Assembly: GCA_030374805.1 (NCBI GenBank)
Contig: JARGSG010000086.1
Coordinates: 1-64,000, forward strand
DNA: 64,000 nt
Direction of reading: 5' to 3'
Source of the DNA: Gracilaria gracilis
Lineage: Eukaryota > Rhodophyta > Florideophyceae > Gracilariales > Gracilariaceae
In this document: piece after piece, positions 1 to 10,680 of the stretch
How the letters are laid out: each line of letters starts with the position of its first letter
How positions within the stretch are numbered: the stretch's first letter is position 1
The notes under the pieces: generated by a model
What the model saw: only the letters and a program-made list of their open reading frames with translations
The model's database searches: none
Told to the model about the DNA's origin: nothing
Program-made: the position numbers and the translations under genes

Positions 1-131
1 CCCGCCGTTTGCCCCTGCGGGTTTCAGGTGCCCTACTACCATATTGGTTGTGTGTTTTTCCCCTTTAGGTTGAGCCCTCGCGCGCTCCCTCTACCAGGCG
101 GACCCCACACCTTATCGGTATTTGTACGACA
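1..131 (+). mobile_element. Partial LTR of the element-A family, inverted
   Basis: These bases are the reverse complement of the first 131 bases of the element-A LTR at 619, ending in the terminal ACGACA. This is the outer edge of a second element, or solo LTR, in opposite orientation to element A; the rest lies left of the window. The junction falls in GATGCTTTTTTC, which matches the uninterrupted paralogous sequence near 23935. Confidence 0.85.
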
Positions 132-618
132 GATGCTTTTTTCTTTTCCGTCTTGGCCGTCCATCTTGCAAGGATCTCACACATTCCCTCCTTGTCTTTT
201 GCAGGGCATTGCTTTTGTATCACCCGACAACATTTCTGTTTCATCTCGATACTTTTCTTCTTCGCTATTGATCTTCTACCTTGACGCAGCAAAACAACGC
301 TATCAGATCTCTACATTACCACAGTGGCTGGACGTAAGCACGGTGATTCGTTATTTAAGCTCTTTTCATAACATATCATTCACTCTTATAGTTTTTTTTC
401 CCTTCAGGTAACGTTTCAAACAACGATATTCGACAACGAGTTGGGGTTCCCTGACGCTTGTAATTAGAAAGCACATGAAATGATTCTAGACTTTTCCTTT
501 GCTATAGACACCAACTTCAGAGTACATCAGTTGGGTGGTTCTCTTCCGACAGAGCAGGTAGCAAGAGGACAATTAAGCTTAAGAAGAACAAAAATGATAA
601 TTAATTCATTCACTTAAC
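132..618 (+). repeat. 5S-linked duplicated unit, copy 1, first segment
   Basis: Near-identical to 23934-24416. It starts at the pyrimidine-rich GCTTTTTTCTTTTCC stretch and ends in CATTCACTTAAC, where element A has inserted. The last five bases, TTAAC (614-618), are repeated at 12216-12220, right of the element, and form its target-site duplication. The unit resumes at 12216 and again at 18476. Confidence 0.85.
205..467 (+). CDS. 3' end of a spliced gene of unknown function, copy 1
   Basis: A polypyrimidine tract and CAG (to 204) precede an open exon (205-333) that starts GIAFVSPDNIS and ends QWLD. It is followed by GTAAGC at 334 and a TTCCCTTCAG acceptor ending at 407. The next exon (408-467) stays in phase 0 and reaches TAG at 465-467. 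The 74-nt intron and the frame are the same in the copy at 24005-24267. No upstream start is visible because an LTR interrupts the sequence at 131, so this is a fragment. I do not recognise the protein. The exon structure is inferred from splice-site consensus and frame maintenance; it could also be a pseudogene carried along in the duplicated unit. Confidence 0.4.
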
Positions 619-1127
619 TGTCGTACAAATACCGATAAGGTGTGGGGTCCGCCTGGTAGAGGGAGCGCGCGAGGGCTCAACCTAAAGGGGAAAAACACAC
701 AACCAATATGGTAGTAGGGCACCTGAAACCCGCAGGGGCAAACGGCGGGGCAACTAGTCTAGACCGTGTAGGTGTACGGTAGTAGACGTCGACGCGCGGT
801 AAAACCTGAATAGTAATAGAGTAGCAAGTGACCAAGATGGTATAGTTACTGCCCTAGTGGTGCCTGACTTTACAATACCCGAGGGGGAAGGCGAGGTGCA
901 CCACAATATATACAAGGTGCACCGACGCCGATCTCCCATGCGGGCATGACGTCATCGGCTGTGCCCATGACCTACTGTCATGGGCCAGCAATGCTAAACT
1001 ATCCTAGACTATAAATTAGAAATTAGAAATTATAAAATACAGAATACCAATTGGGTACAGTGCAGCCAGCAAGGCGCACCAGAAGGGCCCACGTGGCACC
1101 AACCCATTGAGGTCTCATTGTACTACA
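619..1127 (-). repeat. 3' LTR of element A
   Basis: Direct repeat of 11704-12215, starting TGTCGTACAA and ending TTGTACTACA. Compared base by base, the two copies differ by five single-base length changes and no substitution. It contains the same regulatory motifs as the 5' LTR: ATATATAC at 906-913, TGACGTCA at 947-954 and a 9-bp dyad at 963-985. Confidence 0.95.
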
Positions 1128-1142
1128 GACCCCCCTTCCTAC
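1128..1142 (-). other. Polypurine tract of element A
   Basis: Directly inside the 3' LTR, the minus strand reads GGTAGGAAGGGGGGTC, a purine run in the position expected for plus-strand priming of Ty3/gypsy elements. The same arrangement occurs in element C at 57539. Confidence 0.8.
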
Positions 1143-2039
1143 CCTGAGCCACGCCCTCGTGGCTCCTAGATCCTTTCACCAAGTCGGTTGCAATCGTCGT
1201 ACCCAATTTGGTCCCTGTCGCAGCCTTCGTGCCATCTCACGCCGTGCATCGCGGTCGGTTCGGCATCACCGAACGCACTCTGTTCACCACCTTGGTCATC
1301 ACCGATTGCGGCTCTATCCACCTCTTTGGTTATTACCGACAGCGGCCTATTCATCCCCATTTGTGGGTTTAGGCGCGACGCGCGCCCATTGGCATACCTC
1401 CAAGGTTCTGCCTTTTTTGGCTGCCCCGGCTTGGACCCCTTTTACCGTGTCGGTATACCCAGTGGGGGGTGGCGGGTTGCGCCTTCGAGCTCGTGTGGGC
1501 ACTGTACCGTGAAGGATTTTGGCGCCCACCTTGGTTTGCGGCGTGTTTTTCTCTGTCCCTTCGAGGTTCGAGTACCAACCCTTCGAGGCATTGCCGCTGA
1601 CTCCCATCGAGGTTGTTCCACCGTTATCCCTTCTGGTTACCTTCGCACCCCTTTGCGGTTTGTCTACGCGGGCTCGCGCCACCGTGGCTTTTCGTCCGAC
1701 CGACAAGGTTGAATCCGTTTATGGTGACCCCCGATCCTTATTTGAACCACATGGGTAGCCCTGGTACCAGCGTGCGGGCTCGCACCCGTAGCGGTACACG
1801 GCGATTGTCGGTTCCCCATGTTGGTCAATCGGACGCGGTAACCTCAAGGGACGGCGCGCCATCGGCGACCAATGCCGATGCCTTAATGGTTGAACCAGCA
1901 TGGGGCCCCGAACGGGTGGAGGTTTTGAGCATCAGCTCTAGTGACTCACCCATTGTGGATTAAAAAGCCCGATTCGCTTCACCCCCAGCGGTTCGAATGC
2001 TCGCCGTCTCAACCACTCCCTCGCGGTACTCATCACACC

Positions 2040-3999
2040 ATGTCGGGTGCCGGTCCCTCGCGCGGCCGCGGAAGCGGCATTGCCAAGTCTGGTTCTCGGG
2101 GTGCTGCTTTGTACCATTCCCGCATCCAAACTGGTTTTCGGAGCCAGCCGGTTCCGTCCTTCCTCAAATCAACCTCAAGGGATTCACGAAGGGATCCGGG
2201 ACCCGTATGGTCCGGAGCCCGAGATTCCTCGTGGTATTTTCCTATTATGGTTTGGAGCCGTTCACCACGGCCGACTGGAACGGTGTCCCAACATGGTACC
2301 TTCGGGGGGTCGATCCGAGAATGGTGTCGCAAGCGACGCTGTACCGTCGGGAACTGGCCAGTGGCGCCGGGGAACACATCGCTTCCCGGCGTCTTGCGCC
2401 GTCCGACTTTGGATACCTACTTGGGTTTGTTTCGTTGGGATTGCGAGCGTCTCCGCTCCGTCCCCCAAACGCTCCACCGTCGGGATAAGGAATCTCAACC
2501 TCGTCAGGGTCGGGTGGAGTGCTATGACAGCCGCCAGCGACACACACCAATGAGGTATTTCATCCCCCCGCTTTATCCCAGCGATCTGCCGTATGTTCGT
2601 ATTGAACCGGAGCTCCATTATTACCGACGTCTGGTTGTGAAGATCTGTCAGTACGACCTCCCTTCCGCAGCAGTACCTTCCGGCTTCACCACATTTGGTT
2701 TGCTTCGATAGGCCTTACAATACCATCCATTGGGCTAACCGTCGTAGGTGGGGGGTGGGATGCTGCCACCGAGGCTCGCATTCGCACCCGGTCCAGCTTC
2801 AACCGCGTCATGCATGGGTTCCATAATGTGGAGTTTTTCTCACAACCTAATAAGGGAAGAACCTCTTGGTATGTGGCCCGACCTGAATGGTGGAATGCCT
2901 ATGAGGTACCGATGTCGCTTAGCGTCCCAACCCCACCGGGTATTGGCTTACTTCGGGAGCTACATCACCCGTAACCACGATCGGTATTACCTCATTTGGT
3001 CGATTGCCCTCGCGGAATGGGCCGTATTGGTGGCCATCTTGGCTCTGCAGGCTGCCCGTGACGGTATTGACTGGGATTGTCGTTCTCGAGAAGCCGAGAT
3101 TTACCGTGACGGTGTGCAACCTCCTGGTCGTATGTTCTTCATTCCCCCGAGGGTCATTCGCGACATTCGCCTATTTGGAATCGGAACCATTGTGGCAGGT
3201 ACGGACTACTCTATCGAGCAGCTGGAATCGTTGCTTACCCAAGTGGAGAGTTTCCCGTGGGGAGCCAACGCAGGGGTGGGAGGTTTTCGATCCGGTGTCC
3301 TGGAAGGTTGTATCCCGCGCGGAGCAGCGCTATCCCCGGGGCTCCGACCGATCAGGGACCTCCAGGGAGTCCCGAGCCATTCCCAACCGTGGTGGAATCG
3401 CCAGCAGCTACCCCTGTGGTCACTTCAGCGCCTACTCCCGCTCCAGAGGGACGCAATACGCCTGCCCATACTGGTTGCCACTCCTCTTCTCCCCTAGTAC
3501 CACACGGGTTGATGGGCCTCCGCGGGCTATCCTCGGGGGTGTCATGGCTGCGGCTGCGGCGCCTGTCCCCTCTCAGGTGGGACCTCCCAGGCCATTTCAG
3601 GTTTAATGGCTCGGGTCCGCCAAGCCTGTGTGGTGAACTTCCAGCGGGCGGGTCCTACCTCTGTGGTCGAAGCTCTTACCCTTCTGGAAAGCATCCTGCC
3701 CTCGTCATGCACAGTACATGCGATCCTTTTCCCAAATTGGTGAGTTCCGGAACCGGTTCCAGGTCGAGCTCTACCAGATGGCTACCAACCAGGTGGCAGG
3801 CCTAGCGACGGCCATGGGCCCGACGCCTACAAACCCTTTGGAGGATCCCCTATTTGGTGCTAGCCTGAACCCCGGCCTTCTAGCCGCTACGCAGGCTCCT
3901 CTCCCACATCGGGTCGTCGGCACCTCCGTCGGTTGCGCAGGCGAGCGCGCCACCTCCGATGGGTGCCGACGTGATGCCAGGCGTCAGCGTGCCTACTAG
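2040..3999 (+). pseudogene. Antisense ORF of element A (unknown family), frameshifted
   Basis: Coding-like sequence on the strand opposite gag-pol, spread over several frames. A likely start is the ATG at 2040 (cacaccATGTCGG), equivalent to the ATG at 58721 in element C. Between about 2690 and 3290 the translated pieces align with element C: ATEARIRT matches ATEAHIQT, SVPTPP matches SVPTSS, VLAYFGSY matches VLAYHSEE, and EWAVLVAILALQAARDG (3015 on) matches KWAVYAFMAFLQAAHEG. The homologous blocks occupy frames 2 and 0, so at least one frameshift separates them; more follow downstream. The region from 3290 to 4000 is Pro/Ser-rich and weakly conserved. It lies between the end of pol and the 3' LTR and converges on pol. 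I do not recognise any known domain, and the function is unknown. Confidence 0.6.
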
Positions 4000-5141
4000 T
4001 ACCCCCGTGGGTCATGGTTAGCGCGCCTAGCCAGGCTCCAGGCCAGGCTCACCTCTTCCAGCCCTTGGCCGGGAGCCCCATCAGAACACCACTCCGGGTC
4101 GGGGATCCTCAGCTGGAGGCTCCTCGGGGCCTCACTTTGCCACTCACCCATCAGGTTGATTGTCGTAACCACTTCTGCATCCCTGTTGGTATTGCTCTTT
4201 CAGTAAAGTTAAAAGTTATGTGTTTCCATGTTAGGTTCCAATTTCCATCGAGGGGGCATTGCGAGGCGGAAACGCGAAAATAACTCCCCTCCCCCTTCCT
4301 TAGACCTGCGTACCACGGTGGGGTGAAGGGCAGTTCCTTGTAGGTAAATTGGTTCCATCTGGAGCCACATTTGCGTGCTCGTAGTAATGGGATTCACCAT
4401 GATGGTACGACGCCTCGCCTCCGCGCGGCGGGCAGCGAGCGGTTTGGCCTCCCCGTGAGGTGAGGTGGACGTGCCACGTGCTTGCGCGCGGGTGGCCAGC
4501 AATGTACCTGGATTGGTCTGCATGGCCTCTCACCATGCATGGGCGCACGTGCGGTGGTTTCACCCTGGAGGGTTACTTGCAAGGCGAATCAAAAATATTT
4601 GACCGGAAAATTACCCCTCCATATGGTAGTGAAAACGCAGAGAAGAACCCTTTTGGTCTGTATCTCGAGAACCAAGGGGGTTTCAGAGGCTGGGAATGGG
4701 CCGATTCGGGAGCGCGGCACGGTCAAAATACTTAGATTTTTTGACCATGCCGTTGCTCCGGCTCCCTACACACAATAGTGTAAACCGAATCGGTTACTCC
4801 GCACGGCGCGCCACGAGAAGCGCGCGTATGCCTCGTCAAATAAAAAGATACAATTTTTTTGAATGTTTCCACCGTGCGGGTTCGCGCGCGTGCCGCGCAC
4901 GTGCATGGCGCGTGTGCAACGGCGCGCGTACAACGGTGCGTCCGTTCTTTAGCGCTACCGCTCCTTGGACGTACCCTCATGGAATGCTTCCTTCTGGTTG
5001 TACCTTCCCGGTGAGCGTCCGAAACCGACTTTGGTACTCCTCATTACAATGTGCTTTTCCCCCCTTCCTTGGGGGACTGCATTACCTCTAAGGTTTACCC
5101 ATCATTCGGCATGTCCTTCTCCTTTGCGGTTCCAGTAGCTT
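4000..5141. other. Non-coding stretch between antisense ORF and pol, element A
   Basis: No supported gene. The block is GC-rich in places, with runs of alternating GCGCGC (4870-4930), and holds a long imperfect hairpin at 4701-4793. It separates the 3' ends of the convergent antisense ORF and pol. Confidence 0.5.
4701..4793. repeat. Imperfect hairpin in element A
   Basis: GGAGCGCGGCACGGTCAAAAT is followed a few bases later by its near reverse complement, ATTTTTTGACCATGCCGTTG and onwards. CCGATTCGG (4701-4709) and CCGAATCGG (4785-4793) extend the pairing outward. It sits between two convergent transcription units, so a role in 3'-end formation is possible; a decayed foldback insertion is the alternative. 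Confidence 0.55.
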
Positions 5142-5999
5142 ACCCTGAAATGGTGTGGTATGGCTGAGAGGGCGGCTCGGCGGTATCACCGTCAGCACCC
5201 CAGCCATACCAGCGTACTGTGTACTTCAGACCTTCTTGGGTACGGCGGTGACCTACAAGGCGTTTCCACTGGGAACTCATTAGAGACCTGGGCTGGGTAT
5301 CGTTTCACCACTTTGGTTTAGATGAGCATCAGTACCACTAGGGGTAGGTGTTTCCTCTGAAGGAGCAACCGTAATCCCCGCAGGTGGTACGTAGTCTGGG
5401 TCGTCACCCTGTGCGTCATCATTAACCTCGAAGGGTGTCCCGTCTTCCCGGGGCTGAGGTCCTCAGGGCAACCGCTTGTGGGTCACGCGCGGATTCTCCG
5501 CGTTCCTTCCTGGACTGAACCGTCTGAGGTGCAACCGTGATTCGGTCAATAGAGATTGTATTCTCTACACCATCTTGGTTCACCGTTACCGTGTGGTCGG
5601 TCGACCGAACTACCTTGAAAGGTCCCGATGATTTCGGAAGAAGCTTAGAATTGATATCTCTATCAATAGCTTCATCATCAGGCTTCATCACCCGGTCGTG
5701 GTTTAGCTCCTTTCGGGGGGTGGTCAATAAAGACATATTGACCCGGCGTAAGGCCGTTACCACTTGGGTTACCTTTCGGTCGTAGTCCTCTTGTACCGCT
5801 TCTGGGATGCTGTGAGCTTGCTCTCAGCATACTTGAGAGCACGTCTCAACCTCAAAAGGGTATTCCGTTTGACCTGTGACGGTGTGAGCGCTCCGGCGGC
5901 TTCTTGTCCTAATGGGTCCCCTTCAACAACAATACCTGGTGGGTGTCTTGACAGTATTAGATCGAACGGCGCGTAGTTTGCGTCGCTCGATGAACCTGA
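5142..5999 (-). pseudogene. C-terminal tail of element A pol, out of frame
   Basis: Downstream of the pol stop, homology continues: the region corresponds to the integrase C-terminus of element C, and includes SLLTTPRKELNHDRVMKPDD and an FKVVRSTDHTVTVNQDG block (about 5450-5730). Further on, near 5150-5260, the minus strand encodes RRTQEGLKYTVRWYGWGAD, a chromodomain-like strand pattern. The short frame at 5950-5999 needs two compensating shifts to match the family, so the pol stop at 6003 interrupts a once longer polyprotein. Confidence 0.6.
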
Positions 6000-6002
6000 A
6001 GG

Positions 6003-9000
6003 TTATATGCATATGGTCAAGGGCTGCACGAGCTCGTCCCAACCAGTTTGGTGTTCTTCCGTATAATGTCGCAGCCTAGATACCAGTGTTCGGTTAAAGC
6101 GCTCCACTTGCCCATTCGTTTGCGGATGGTAGGCAGTAGTGAAGTAGTGCTTAATACCCAAGAGGTTACAAACAGCTTCAAAGAACTTCGAAGCTAAGTT
6201 CGAACCATTGTCGGTAAGTAGATAAAGCGGTGCACCATACGGGTAGATCCAATTGTTCAAGAACGCCACCGCGAGGGTCGTCGATTTCGTGTCCTTCAAG
6301 GGTATCGCTCGCGTGAGCTTCGAGAACCTGTCGGTGATTACGATGATGTACTGATATCCCCTTGTGGTTTTTGGTAATGGACCCAGAAGGTCTATTGCTA
6401 CGAACTCGAGAGGACCCGCTGCAGGGAATAACTTCAAGTATTTCCTGTGCTTCCGGAGACCTCCACGGGTACGTACGCAAGATTCACATTGACCTACAAA
6501 GGTATATATATCATTAGCCATATGAGGCCAGTAGTACCCTTGCCTCAAGGTGTAGTACATTCTCGTACCTCCAGGGTGTCCTGATAGCCTTGGGTAGTGG
6601 GCTAGGTACAGCACCCGAGGGCGCAGCACCTTGGGCACTACCTTCTGTAGGGAACCATCAATAGGAGCTCGCCTCACCAGGAAACCATTTCGGTCGACGT
6701 CAAAGTTCGAGTCTTTCATACCTACTTGGTCCATGAGAGAGCGGCAATAAACATCGTTTGCTTGCTCTCTCAGGAATTCCTCGCGGGTAATTGGCATGAC
6801 GTCTGTTTCCTCGAGGGCGAGTATTTCCCGAGCGATGGCATCACTAAACCACGTATCCTCTTCGGGTAGAGTCCAGTAACCTTCTAAGGTATCACCATCA
6901 GGGTTGGTAGAGATGGTAAAGCATGGGATATCATCCTCTACCGGCTCGGTGTCCAAACCATCTGTGGTAATGCGAGACATCGCGTCTGCGACATTGTGCT
7001 TGATACCTGGACGGTACTGTACGTCATACTCGAACTCTGAAAGTCGTAACCGCCATCGGGCAAGTCTGCCTGATGCGTCGGCCAGACCCAGTATCCACCG
7101 TAGGGCATCATGGTCGGTTCGAAGCGTGAACCTTTCACCATATAGGTAGGGACGGAGCATCAACATGCTCCAGACTACTGCCAGACATTCCTTTTCGGTT
7201 GTTGTGTAGTTCTTTTCTGCAGCGTGCAAAGCACGGCTCCAGTACCCTATAGGTAGTTTGTCGCCGTTTTCTTGCTCCTGCATAAGACAACAACCAATTT
7301 GGGCGTCCGAAGCGTCAGTATCCAACGTGTATCGTAAACCAGCTTTGGGTAATGCCAAGATGGGAGGTGTCAAGAGCGCATGTTTCAGCGCCTCGAACGC
7401 ATCCATTTCCTCATTGGTAAGGCATTCAAACCTTGTAGGTTGACCTTTCAGCAGCTTCCTGTTGAGGGGAGCCGCTATCTTGGCAAATCCCTTGATAAAC
7501 CGGCGGTACACATTGCACAAACCTATAAAGGATCGGATTTCCGTCTGGGACGTGGGTGGCTTCGCCTCCTGCACGGCCCGGATATTCCGCGGCGTCACTT
7601 CTAACCTTCCAGGGCTGATGATATGACCAAGGTATTCTACCTCTTTGGTGAAGAATTCGCACTTGCGGAGCTTCAACGTTACTCCAGATTCCCTCAAAAG
7701 GTTCAAAACTTCCCTAACATGGTGGAAATGTTCCTCTACCGTTCTGGAATATATGATTACATCGTCGATGTATACCAGAGCGGTTCTCCACTTCACCTTC
7801 GAAAGGATTATATCTAACGCCCTCTGAAAGGTAGCCGGGGCATTTCGCAACCCAAAGGGCATACGCGTAAAACGGAATAACCCAGCGTGGCAAGTAAACG
7901 TAGTTTTGTCCTTGTCTTCTTCCCTGATAGGTACCTGCCAATAACCACAATTGGCATCGAGCGTAGTAAAGATCTTGGCGTTGCCCAACGAATCTATACA
8001 CTCGTCCATTCTAGGTATTGGGTACGAATCCCTAATGGTCATACTATTCAGTCTTCTGTAGTCCACACAGAACCGCATACGGGTATCATTCTTCTTTGTG
8101 ACGAGAACCACAGGGCTGGCCCAGTCCGCATTTGCTGGTTCTATGACACCTTCACGGAGCATTCTCTCGACCTCATTGAGCTCAACCTCTCGGGCTTTTG
8201 GACCTGCACGGTAAGGCTGCTGGTAAATGGGTTTCCAGCCAGGCACCATATCAATACGGTGCTCTGTAGCCTCAATTTGGCCCAACCGGCCCGACCACAT
8301 GGGTTCAAATTCTTCTAAGAGACTGAGGATCCGGTCTCGGAGAGCCTGGTTCTCCGCACCGATCTGGACTTCCTCTCTCCAATTCCGCACTGGGTCCAGT
8401 TCCATAGTCTTTTCCTGATCCCTAACCTTAAAGGTACTGGCGATCTTCTGTTCCATTTTGGTATTTGTCGATAACGGGGGCGCATATGCAGGGTATGGCG
8501 CATCCGTTCCTCCCCCTTCCTTAGAGGTGGCGACCTCGCCCAGCACATTAGGTGAGACCGTGAAAACCCCTTGTGGTGCCGGCAATGCGATTCCAATAGT
8601 GGTATTCTTGGGTAACTTAACAATGTGATTGCTAAAGTTACTCAAGTACACCTTGAAGGCTTGGTTAGGGATGTTGTCGATAATCCCGTTTGCCATCAAG
8701 GCGAGATGTCTTTCTGCCAACCTAGGATGGTTCTGTAGCATTACCAATCCTGGAACTGCGCATGAGACGTTCACTACCATTTGGGTCATAGCCGGAATTG
8801 AAACCAATCTGGTGAGCCGTATCTTGTTTGAAACCGTTTCTGTGGGTATATTGAACCTCGGCTTCTTACGCCAACCATCTTTGGTCTGCGTATTACCCAG
8901 TATAGCAATACGACCACCTTGACGGAGAGCGACCGTTCGGGACCCTGGCAAAATTGCCTTGACATGTTTGTCAATAAAGTTGGTCCCGAGGATACAGTCT

Positions 9001-9362
9001 GTCGCCAGACGATCCACCACAAAGAAATTGAGCTTCACCTTCAAGGTTCCAAGCTGTACCACAGTGGTTAACATTCCTCTAAGGTGCAGTGGGCGCTCAT
9101 TAGCGTCCACCAGCGGGTTGATAGTCGGGGCAGGCCGAATGTTCCGCAAGACCGCATCGGGTATGATGCGAGCGTTTAGCACATTCGGACCGGCGCCGGT
9201 ATCGAGTACACACGCAACGGGGACCTGTAGGTAATTGAGAAAGCTTACTGAAGCATTAACTTTATAGTTATTGTACTTCATTAGACACACCACATTGGGT
9301 ACATCTGATTCTTCTTTTTCCACCATTAAGGTTTCCCGTTCCGGTATCGACGGGCCTTCCAA
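6003..9362 (-). CDS. pol: Pol polyprotein of element A (protease-RT-RNase H-integrase)
   Basis: A 1119-codon open frame. It encodes an aspartic protease (DTGAGPN at residues 54-60), then reverse transcriptase (about 400-590) with YIDD at 531-534. RNase H follows (about 679-795, with TDAS and TTEKE motifs). The integrase has an HHCC zinc site (H922, H929, C959, C962), catalytic D991, and later TDNGS and VERFN motifs giving the second Asp and Glu. The first in-frame codon here is TTG. Pol lies in the -1 frame relative to gag and stays open about 30 bases into it, which suits ribosomal frameshifting; I see no canonical slippery heptamer. The stop at 6003-6005 truncates the integrase C-terminus compared with the relative at 61769. 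It belongs to the Ty3/gypsy lineage; all catalytic residues seen appear intact. Confidence 0.95.
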   Translation of the reverse strand: MEGPSIPERETLMVEKEESDVPNVVCLMKYNNYKVNASVSFLNYLQVPVACVLDTGAGPNVLNARIIPDAVLRNIRPAPTINPLVDANERPLHLRGMLTTVVQLGTLKVKLNFFVVDRLATDCILGTNFIDKHVKAILPGSRTVALRQGGRIAILGNTQTKDGWRKKPRFNIPTETVSNKIRLTRLVSIPAMTQMVVNVSCAVPGLVMLQNHPRLAERHLALMANGIIDNIPNQAFKVYLSNFSNHIVKLPKNTTIGIALPAPQGVFTVSPNVLGEVATSKEGGGTDAPYPAYAPPLSTNTKMEQKIASTFKVRDQEKTMELDPVRNWREEVQIGAENQALRDRILSLLEEFEPMWSGRLGQIEATEHRIDMVPGWKPIYQQPYRAGPKAREVELNEVERMLREGVIEPANADWASPVVLVTKKNDTRMRFCVDYRRLNSMTIRDSYPIPRMDECIDSLGNAKIFTTLDANCGYWQVPIREEDKDKTTFTCHAGLFRFTRMPFGLRNAPATFQRALDIILSKVKWRTALVYIDDVIIYSRTVEEHFHHVREVLNLLRESGVTLKLRKCEFFTKEVEYLGHIISPGRLEVTPRNIRAVQEAKPPTSQTEIRSFIGLCNVYRRFIKGFAKIAAPLNRKLLKGQPTRFECLTNEEMDAFEALKHALLTPPILALPKAGLRYTLDTDASDAQIGCCLMQEQENGDKLPIGYWSRALHAAEKNYTTTEKECLAVVWSMLMLRPYLYGERFTLRTDHDALRWILGLADASGRLARWRLRLSEFEYDVQYRPGIKHNVADAMSRITTDGLDTEPVEDDIPCFTISTNPDGDTLEGYWTLPEEDTWFSDAIAREILALEETDVMPITREEFLREQANDVYCRSLMDQVGMKDSNFDVDRNGFLVRRAPIDGSLQKVVPKVLRPRVLYLAHYPRLSGHPGGTRMYYTLRQGYYWPHMANDIYTFVGQCESCVRTRGGLRKHRKYLKLFPAAGPLEFVAIDLLGPLPKTTRGYQYIIVITDRFSKLTRAIPLKDTKSTTLAVAFLNNWIYPYGAPLYLLTDNGSNLASKFFEAVCNLLGIKHYFTTAYHPQTNGQVERFNRTLVSRLRHYTEEHQTGWDELVQPLTICI

Positions 9363-9382
9363 TTCACGGTTAGGGGTGGCCC

Positions 9383-10624
9383 CTACGCTAACCGTTCGGT
9401 GTTTTCCTGCTCATCTTGAGCGGGACTGTCCTTCTCCAAGATTGGTGTTTCCTCGACGAGATGAACCTGAGATGGTGATGGTTGAGCTTGTACCCTCTTT
9501 CCAGATCCATATAGGTTACGGTGGTTTTGCTGCCTGGCACTGATCAGATGTTCGCGCACCCCTGGGGGTATTTTGTCACATCTGTTCGCCAGATGGTCTG
9601 GCGACAAACAGAGCCAGCAAACCAATCCACCTGTCTGGGGATCACGCATTGCCATAGAGGTAGGTCGGGTCACCGGATTGGTCGGTGCTGTAGCATAGGA
9701 CGATGCTTGCGAACCACCCGTTGAGGTTTGTTGAGTGCTCGCCGCACTCGGTGGCGACCTTACCGAAGCTGGTGGTACTGTCGACGACCAATTACCAATG
9801 GAGGTGGCTCGCGACTGAGCCTGCGGCGCAGTCACGAGATGAACTGCCATTCCTGTTGGTACGCGAATGAGCGAATCTCCCTCTGAGGTAGTGCTTTCTT
9901 CTAGCTCCAATACTGACCGTTTCGGTTTATCCTTTGAGGTATGGGACGCCGACGGCTTCTTTCCGTGACGGAGAGTGTCGCCTAGTCCCTGGGCATAACG
10001 GGCAAGCCCATTATAGTCCACCTTACGGTTGTTCGCCAGGTAATTGCGTACCTGCGACCGGATCGCTTTGTCGACATTGTCGGCAAAGAGCGACTTCAAC
10101 CTACTAGTGGTAAAGACATTACCGCATCGGGTGGCCAGATTCCAAAGGCCCAACGAGAATTCCATTTCGGTTTGGCTAGAGCGTTGGCGATATGCCTGCA
10201 CCTCAGCGTAACCTTCCTGGATAACCTCATCGGTAGCGTAAGTTTCCAACATGAAATTAACCACTTCTGGGTACGTCTCTAACATCTCTGTCCCGTCTTC
10301 ATCAACCGCCAGGGTATTTCCACGGAGCCTGCCTTGCAGCAAGTGGTAAGCTTGACCTTTAAGGTAAAACTGGAATAACCACATGGCAGCGCCTTCGGAA
10401 AAACCATTTTGGTCGCATGCAATCTTGAACTTCTGTAGAAACTCAATTACCGCAATGGGATCATCACCTGTGAAGGTAGTATCACCCATCTGGAAGCTGA
10501 GCTTCTTATGGTGCTTGGTGATCTTCTGCGCAACCTCTTGGGTGTAAGCAGAGGATCGGTTTCTCAACCGATATGACCTATAATCAACCGCTTTGGTGAA
10601 CATATCGTTCAGCGGCTGACGCAC
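9383..10624 (-). CDS. gag: Gag of element A, main part
   Basis: The 413-codon frame encodes a retrotransposon Gag domain (helical region with FLQKFKIACDQNGFSEGAAMWLF) and a CCHC zinc knuckle, CWLCLSPDHLANRC, at residues 336-349. These are expected to assemble the particle and bind RNA. The frame has no ATG at its left-most codon and continues upstream through a Ser/Asp-rich stretch towards 10681, where it changes frame. The TAG stop at 9383-9385 is followed 20 bases later by the first in-frame pol codon. Confidence 0.9.
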   Translation of the reverse strand: MRQPLNDMFTKAVDYRSYRLRNRSSAYTQEVAQKITKHHKKLSFQMGDTTFTGDDPIAVIEFLQKFKIACDQNGFSEGAAMWLFQFYLKGQAYHLLQGRLRGNTLAVDEDGTEMLETYPEVVNFMLETYATDEVIQEGYAEVQAYRQRSSQTEMEFSLGLWNLATRCGNVFTTSRLKSLFADNVDKAIRSQVRNYLANNRKVDYNGLARYAQGLGDTLRHGKKPSASHTSKDKPKRSVLELEESTTSEGDSLIRVPTGMAVHLVTAPQAQSRATSIGNWSSTVPPASVRSPPSAASTQQTSTGGSQASSYATAPTNPVTRPTSMAMRDPQTGGLVCWLCLSPDHLANRCDKIPPGVREHLISARQQNHRNLYGSGKRVQAQPSPSQVHLVEETPILEKDSPAQDEQENTERLA

Positions 10625-10680
10625 CTCTAGGGTTGTATCGGTGTCCGAATCCGAGTCGGACGACTCGTTACCGTTTCTTC

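Noticed and set aside
1159..2700. Many overlapping plus-strand open frames near the 3' LTR of element A
   Set aside because: Only the blocks that align with element C (from about 2040, strongly from 2690) were accepted; the others overlap each other in all frames with no conservation.
9383..9420. Canonical -1 slippery heptamer between gag and pol of element A
   Set aside because: The frames overlap as expected for -1 frameshifting, but no X-XXY-YYZ heptamer in the gag frame was found.
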